Shown piece by piece: positions 59,919 through 64,000 of a stretch of DNA of 64,000 bases. Positions within the stretch are counted from its first letter, which is position 1; every line of letters begins with the position of its first letter. Source of the stretch: Paenibacillus sp. J23TS9 (GTDB lineage: Bacteria > Bacillota > Bacilli > Paenibacillales > Paenibacillaceae); assembly GCF_018403225.1 (NCBI RefSeq), contig NZ_BOSG01000001.1, forward strand, positions 2,666,001-2,730,000, given 5' to 3'. Both the position numbers and the translations under genes were made by a program. Below the pieces are notes generated by a model. That model had not been told where the DNA came from. It did no database searches and saw only the letters and a program-made list of their open reading frames with translations.

Positions 59919-60075
59919 AGAAAAATTGTTATCGACGTAAATTCTCAGATGTCAGACCGCATTTAGATGAAAATTTTCTTGCGATAACAGGATGTATATC
60001 TCAGATGTACATGCTTCCTGTTATCTAAAGAAAAATTTTTATCGACGTATTTCTCAAGATTCAGACCGTTTAAGT
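59919..60075. repeat. paired direct repeats and dyad upstream of the DeoR gene
   Basis: Two imperfect copies of a unit of about 45 bp (59919-59964 and 60029-60074, 110 bp apart), each with AGAAAAATTNTTATCGACGT then TTCTCA and CAGACCG. Between them is the dyad GATAACAGGA (59983-59992) with TCCTGTTATC (60016-60025). The arrangement could be a multi-site operator. Confidence 0.65.
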
Positions 60076-60118
60076 AAAAAGAGCCCGCTGTCGGCGCCTG
60101 GCGCCAAATACAGCGGGC
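60076..60118 (-). terminator. intrinsic terminator after lutC
   Basis: On the minus strand GCCCGCTGT, inner GGCGCC pair, ACAGCGGGC, TCTTTTTAC; 9 bp after the lutC stop. Confidence 0.88.
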
Positions 60119-60126
60119 AGAACCCT

Positions 60127-60852
60127 TTATCCGACGATCAGGGCAAATGCCACGCCCGGACCGTGAACACCGATAGTCAAATCATTCTCAATATCCGATG
60201 ACCGGCTTGGACCCGATATGAAATGAACGCCTGCGGGAAACTGCTCGCCGGGTACCGAAGCGATACGGCTCATGACCTCCCCAAGACGGGTGTGCATGCG
60301 ATCTGCCTGAATGACGGCAATCAGAATATTAGGCAGCAGCGAGACCGACCGACCCTTTTCGGAAGAGGAGGTAACGACAATCGACCCCGTATAGGCTACG
60401 GCGAAATCTGCCAAGACAATTCCGGCATCCGCCTGTTCGGCTGTCCGCAAGGAATCTTCAGCTTCCAGACCATCCCAGGCAGCATCCCGCAGTTCTGGCA
60501 GCTGCTCCTCCAAACCGAGCTGCTCCAGCTCAGGCAGGTTCTGCCGGATCGTGGACCCCGCATTCAGTTCTCTGAGAATACGGGCAATCACTTCAGGCAA
60601 ATCAGACATCGCGGCTAACCTTTCGGTAAAACCTCCGGCTGCTTGCCAGTTGTCCATAAAGCGGGCGATTTGCTCCTCACGTCCAAGCTCGTAAGAGGTC
60701 CAGAACTCCGGCGCTCCCCGAAACGGATGCTCCGGAGCCGGGCTGATGGCGGAACGCCCCAGCCTGGTGGCAATATTCCCGATAAACAGCTTCTCTGCCG
60801 CCTGCGATTCTCTGCTTAGCTTCGACAGAAATTCCGGATCGGATTTACTCAT
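60127..60852 (-). CDS. lutC: lactate utilization protein LutC
   Basis: Third subunit of the LutABC iron-sulfur complex that oxidises L-lactate to pyruvate. 241 aa, LUD domain: ADFAVAYTGSIVVTSSSEKG, SLLPNILIAVIQADRMHTRL, HFISGPSRSSDIENDLTIGV and HGPGVAF. It overlaps lutB by 4 nt (ATGA) and is last in the operon before a terminator. Confidence 0.93.
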   Translation of the reverse strand: MSKSDPEFLSKLSRESQAAEKLFIGNIATRLGRSAISPAPEHPFRGAPEFWTSYELGREEQIARFMDNWQAAGGFTERLAAMSDLPEVIARILRELNAGSTIRQNLPELEQLGLEEQLPELRDAAWDGLEAEDSLRTAEQADAGIVLADFAVAYTGSIVVTSSSEKGRSVSLLPNILIAVIQADRMHTRLGEVMSRIASVPGEQFPAGVHFISGPSRSSDIENDLTIGVHGPGVAFALIVG

Positions 60853-62354
60853 GCGTGACCTCCTCCCTTCTTACGCGCCTGAACTATCTCTTCCATTCGC
60901 GCTTCCATTTCAGATGGCATAGGCTGAATCGATCTTTCGATCTCGGCCGACAGACCGGGCCACTGCTCACGGAATGAACGCTTCGGCAGTGCTGGAATAT
61001 GCCGGTATGCTGTCCAGCCCTTCAGCGGACCGAGCTGTGAGCGGATATAACCATCCCGTACAATAAGCTTTTGTCCAATTTGACCTGCCTTTACCGCTTT
61101 CCGGAACAGCTTATGGCTCCCCATCAGCATTTTGAAGCCCTTCATCGCCATTTTCTCGCCAGCTGCTGTATATCCCCGTTCTACTTTGCGGTTGCGCAAA
61201 TAGACGAGCATATCATGCAGAGGAATTTTGACGGGACAAGCCTCATAACAGGCACCGCAAAGACTGGATGCATTGGCAACATCATGCCATTCCTGCGTAT
61301 TCTTATTCAATGCCGGCGTGAGCACCGCACCGATTGGGCCGCTGTAGGTTCCTGGATAGGAATGTCCTCCAATATGACGATACACCGGGCAAGCGTTCAG
61401 GCAGGCTCCGCAGCGGATACAGTTCAGCAGTTCCTGAAATTCCGGATCTCCCAGCTGCAGTGAACGCCCGTTATCTACAATGATAATATGCATTTCCTCC
61501 GGGCCGTCTCCGTCATGCTCGCGTCTTGGTCCCGTAATGCCAGACATATAGACCGTCAGCTTCTGTCCTGTAGCCGATCTTGGAAGAAGCGTTGCCATGA
61601 CCTCAAGATCATCCCAGGAAGGAATGAGGCGCTCCATACCCATTAACGTAATCTGTGTTTTAGGAACGGTGCTGACCATCCGGGCATTGCCTTCATTCTC
61701 GAATATTACGACGCTTCCCGTTTCAGCGATTCCGAAATTACAGCCTGTAAGCCCGATATCTGCTTCAAGAAACTTATCACGCAGCTTCCGTCTGGCAAAG
61801 CCCGCCAAAATCTTGGTCTCCGGCGGCAGTGTCTCCCCTGCTTCCTTGGACAGCAGGTCGGCAATCTGGTAGCGATTCTTGTGAATAGCCGGAATAATAA
61901 TATGGGAAGGGGGTTCATTGGCCAGCTGAATAATATATTCACCCAGATCACTTTCGATCGACTCGATCCCGAGCTCTTCAAAGGCCTCATTAATATGGAC
62001 CTCTTCCGATACCATCGATTTGGATTTCACGACAGACTTGGCTCCCCGGTGCTCCGCAATTTCAATGGCGATCCGGGCAGCATCCTTCGCATCCGGCGCA
62101 AAATGAACATGTACCCCTTGCGCACGGGCATTTTCTATGAATTTGCTCAAATAGTAATCTAGATGAGAGATGGTATGCGCCCGAATTAGTCGGCCGCGTT
62201 CCCGCCATTCCTCCCAGTTGCCATGCTCTTCGGTTGCAGCCTTTTTGCCGTTTTTCAGCTTTTCCGTCGTAAATTTGACGGCATCAATCAAAAATTCATC
62301 CTTGAGGGCTGACTTGGCGCGTTCTTTGACGTTAGACCCCTGCGGTTTGCTCAC
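60849..62354 (-). CDS. lutB: lactate utilization protein LutB (iron-sulfur)
   Basis: Iron-sulfur subunit of LutABC. 501 aa: an N-terminal LUD domain (SKSMVSEEVHINEAFEELGI, ADIGLTGCNFGIAETGSVVI) and two 4Fe-4S sites, CIRCGACLNACPVYRHIGGH and CGACYEACPVKIPLHD, then a C-terminal LutB tail. The start is GTG 62354, overlapping lutA by 23 nt, with GGGGTGAAGAACC upstream. Confidence 0.93.
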   Translation of the reverse strand: MSKPQGSNVKERAKSALKDEFLIDAVKFTTEKLKNGKKAATEEHGNWEEWRERGRLIRAHTISHLDYYLSKFIENARAQGVHVHFAPDAKDAARIAIEIAEHRGAKSVVKSKSMVSEEVHINEAFEELGIESIESDLGEYIIQLANEPPSHIIIPAIHKNRYQIADLLSKEAGETLPPETKILAGFARRKLRDKFLEADIGLTGCNFGIAETGSVVIFENEGNARMVSTVPKTQITLMGMERLIPSWDDLEVMATLLPRSATGQKLTVYMSGITGPRREHDGDGPEEMHIIIVDNGRSLQLGDPEFQELLNCIRCGACLNACPVYRHIGGHSYPGTYSGPIGAVLTPALNKNTQEWHDVANASSLCGACYEACPVKIPLHDMLVYLRNRKVERGYTAAGEKMAMKGFKMLMGSHKLFRKAVKAGQIGQKLIVRDGYIRSQLGPLKGWTAYRHIPALPKRSFREQWPGLSAEIERSIQPMPSEMEARMEEIVQARKKGGGHA

Positions 62355-63081
62355 GGTTCTTCACCCCTTCATACAGAAGTTCCGCCAGATGCAATACGCG
62401 AACCGGCTTATCCTGAAATTTCAGATTGCCGCCGATATTGAGCAGACAGCCCATATCTAGGCCAACCAGGACTTCAGCCTCCGTTTCCAGCACATGCTGG
62501 CTTTTCTCCTCTACCATGGCTCCGGAGATTTCACTCATCTTAATGGCAAAGGTGCCCCCAAAGCCGCAGCAATCTTCAGCATAGGGAAGCGGAACAAATT
62601 CCATTCCTGCTACATGGCTCATCAGCTGCATCGGCTCTTCCTTGATACCCAAAAGTCTTGAGCCATGACAGGAAGGATGATATGTCACCTTGTGCGGAAA
62701 ATACGCACCGACATCCGTCACGCCCAGCACCTGAACGAGAAACTGTGTGAACTCATATGTTTTTTCTTTCAGACGATTGCTCTTCTCAAATAATACCGCG
62801 TCGTTTTCAAACAGTTTAGGATAATAATGATGAACCATGCCCGTACAGGAGCCCGAAGGCACGATCACGAAATCACTGTCGTCAAACGCTTCCAAAATCG
62901 TTTTGGCCGAGGCTCTCGCCTCATCCCAATAACCGCTGTTAAAGGCCGGCTGCCCACAGCAAGTCTGCACTTCAGGAAAATGAAGACGGACTCCGTACCG
63001 GGCCAACAGACCGGCCATGGCTTCCCCAATCGGCGGGAACAGCGCATCACTGATGCAGGTAATAAAGAGTGATACTTTCAT
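62332..63081 (-). CDS. lutA: lactate utilization protein LutA
   Basis: First subunit of LutABC, 249 aa with two CCG domains that bind heterodisulfide or iron-sulfur centres: VQTCCGQPAFNSGYWDEA and YAEDCCGFGGTFAIKMSEIS, plus the conserved VPSGSCTGMVHHYYP and YHPSCHGSRLLG. The gene begins MKVSLFITCISDALFPPIGE. It is first of lutABC and 124 bp downstream of RhaEW. Confidence 0.93.
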   Translation of the reverse strand: MKVSLFITCISDALFPPIGEAMAGLLARYGVRLHFPEVQTCCGQPAFNSGYWDEARASAKTILEAFDDSDFVIVPSGSCTGMVHHYYPKLFENDAVLFEKSNRLKEKTYEFTQFLVQVLGVTDVGAYFPHKVTYHPSCHGSRLLGIKEEPMQLMSHVAGMEFVPLPYAEDCCGFGGTFAIKMSEISGAMVEEKSQHVLETEAEVLVGLDMGCLLNIGGNLKFQDKPVRVLHLAELLYEGVKNREQTAGV

Positions 63082-63126
63082 CTCAAGCTTCTCCTCCTTT
63101 TGCCTCCATGTCTATACAAGAAGAAA

Positions 63127-63160
63127 TCAATCCCCAATCATTGAATATGACGGGGATTGT
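63127..63160. terminator. possible hairpin between RhaEW and lutA
   Basis: CAATCCCC (63128-63135) pairs with GGGGATTG (63152-63159). The T-rich side is weak on both strands (GATTTCTTC on minus, TTTCCTTCC on plus). It may reduce read-through from the rhamnose genes into lutABC. Confidence 0.4.
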
Positions 63161-63205
63161 TTCCTTCCAAAGAATCGGATGATTGCAAATTCTTTATATT
63201 AAATA

Positions 63206-64000
63206 TTAGCGCGTAAATGCTGCCGGTACACCGCCATCAATCGTCAGCATGCAGCCAGTCGTTTTCTCAGCCTTGGAAGATGCGAAGAAGGCGATGCCTT
63301 CAGCGACATCCTTCGGATAGATGTTAACCAAAAGTGTCGTTCTGTTGCGGTAGTGCTCCTCAAGCTGATCTGGTTCGATACCGTAAGCAGCCGCACGTTC
63401 ATTGCGCCATCCCGAGTTCCAGATTGCTGAACCCTGAAGAATGGCGTCCGGCAAAATCGTGTTAACGCGAATGCCATGCTCACCGCCCTCGGCGGCAATA
63501 CAGCGGGCCAAATGTGCTTCAAGCGCTTTGACAGAGCTGTAAGCTGTTACGTTTTTGCCTGCATATACCGAGTTTTTCGAAGCTACGAAAATCATGCTGC
63601 CTCCGAGACCCTGTTCCTTCATTTGCTTGAACGCTTCACGGGCTACGAGGAAATAGCCGGTCCCCAGAACGTTCATGTTCAGATTCCATTCCTTCAGTGA
63701 AGTCTCATCAAATGGGCTGGATGTCGCAAGCCCTGCATTGTTGACAATAATGTCCACGCCGCCATAGGTTATTGCTGTTTCTGCCATTGCTGCCAAAACC
63801 ATGTCCTCGCTCGTCACATCCATCTTAACTGCTTTGGCCCGGCCTTCGCCGTATTGTGCGTTAATTTCGGCCGCGATTTTCTCGGCCCCCTCCAAATTGA
63901 GGTCTGCCAGAACGACATGAGCCCCTTCGGAGACAAAGCGGCGGGCCGTTTCACTGCCGATTCCACCTGCGCCGCCAGTAATAAAAGCGATTTTGCGGGA
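63206..64000 (-). CDS. bifunctional rhamnulose-1-phosphate aldolase/short-chain dehydrogenase RhaEW (C-terminal part)
   Basis: Enters from the right edge; 264 codons before the stop at 63206. It is a short-chain dehydrogenase: ITGGAGGIGSETARRF (63996-63949 area), VNNAGLATSSP, VASKNSVYAGKNVTAYSSVK with Tyr and Lys, and RVNTILPDAILQGSAIW. The KNSVYAG and LPDAILQGSAIW blocks are those of the dehydrogenase half of bifunctional RhaEW, which splits L-rhamnulose 1-phosphate to DHAP and L-lactaldehyde and oxidises the latter to L-lactate; the aldolase half would be off the window. A stand-alone SDR cannot be excluded. Confidence 0.88.
   Translation of the reverse strand, partial: SRKIAFITGGAGGIGSETARRFVSEGAHVVLADLNLEGAEKIAAEINAQYGEGRAKAVKMDVTSEDMVLAAMAETAITYGGVDIIVNNAGLATSSPFDETSLKEWNLNMNVLGTGYFLVAREAFKQMKEQGLGGSMIFVASKNSVYAGKNVTAYSSVKALEAHLARCIAAEGGEHGIRVNTILPDAILQGSAIWNSGWRNERAAAYGIEPDQLEEHYRNRTTLLVNIYPKDVAEGIAFFASSKAEKTTGCMLTIDGGVPAAFTR

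Overview
The window reads as a chromosomal segment of a spore-forming, low-to-mid-GC Gram-positive bacterium, most likely a Paenibacillus. The evidence is the gene order rsmD(ylbH)-coaD(ylbI)-ylbJ-sepM(ylbL)-tmcAL(ylbM)-ylbN-rpmF joined directly to fapR-plsX-fabH-fabD-fabG-acpP, strong AGGAGG ribosome sites with frequent GTG/TTG starts, and sporulation genes (ylbJ, a YjcZ-type mini-protein). No rRNA, tRNA, CRISPR array, prophage or complete insertion sequence was seen. The genus is an inference from gene content.

Layout. 1-5.5 kb: the type II fatty-acid/phospholipid operon read leftwards, with a 17-bp FapR operator at 4620-4636. 5.7-10.4 kb: the conserved ylb block (tRNA modification, processing protease, sporulation membrane protein, CoA synthesis, 16S rRNA methylation). 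10.7-19 kb: a metal transporter, a hydrolase, an FAD oxidoreductase with a cre-like site, and a run of small Paenibacillus/Bacillus proteins (WGxxGxxG, Tyr/Pro-Gly-rich, SPW, acidic, YjcZ), then a GH25 lysozyme. 19.4-30.6 kb: oligo-1,6-glucosidase, a Tet(M)-like ribosomal protection GTPase, TPR and SGNH proteins, a three-gene ECF sigma/anti-sigma/extracytoplasmic TPR operon, and an MFS exporter. 30.7-36.2 kb: an AT-rich accessory island of GNAT acetyltransferases and decaying genes, including a broken DUF2268-MerR-TipAS reading frame behind an intact-looking MerR-type promoter.

36.3-47.4 kb: methyltransferase, a second FabF-type ketosynthase divergent from an MmyB-type regulator, an MhqR-like regulator with its operator, rpiA, HAD phosphatase, EamA exporter with a terminator in its leader, and anaerobic ribonucleotide reductase nrdD-nrdG behind two NrdR boxes. 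47.4-59.1 kb: cell envelope and resistance genes: galU-ykcC-ykcB, an AAC(6')-like acetyltransferase with DinB, a nucleotidyltransferase, an ABC exporter divergent from its TetR repressor with two dyad operators, and a lipoteichoic acid synthase. 59.1-64 kb: the end of an L-rhamnose catabolic locus: C-terminal part of the bifunctional aldolase/dehydrogenase RhaEW, then lutA-lutB-lutC and a DeoR regulator.

The themes that tie genes together are lipid supply (fap/fab operon, second KAS plus putative lipid-sensing regulator, LTA synthase), carbohydrate envelope polymers (galU, GT2, GT39) and sugar use (oligo-1,6-glucosidase, rpiA, rhamnose to L-lactate to pyruvate). The least explained parts are the decayed DUF2268-MerR-TipAS gene, the ECF operon with its 757-aa output protein, the KAS/MmyB pair, and the structured intergenic stretches upstream of rsmD and of the EamA gene.
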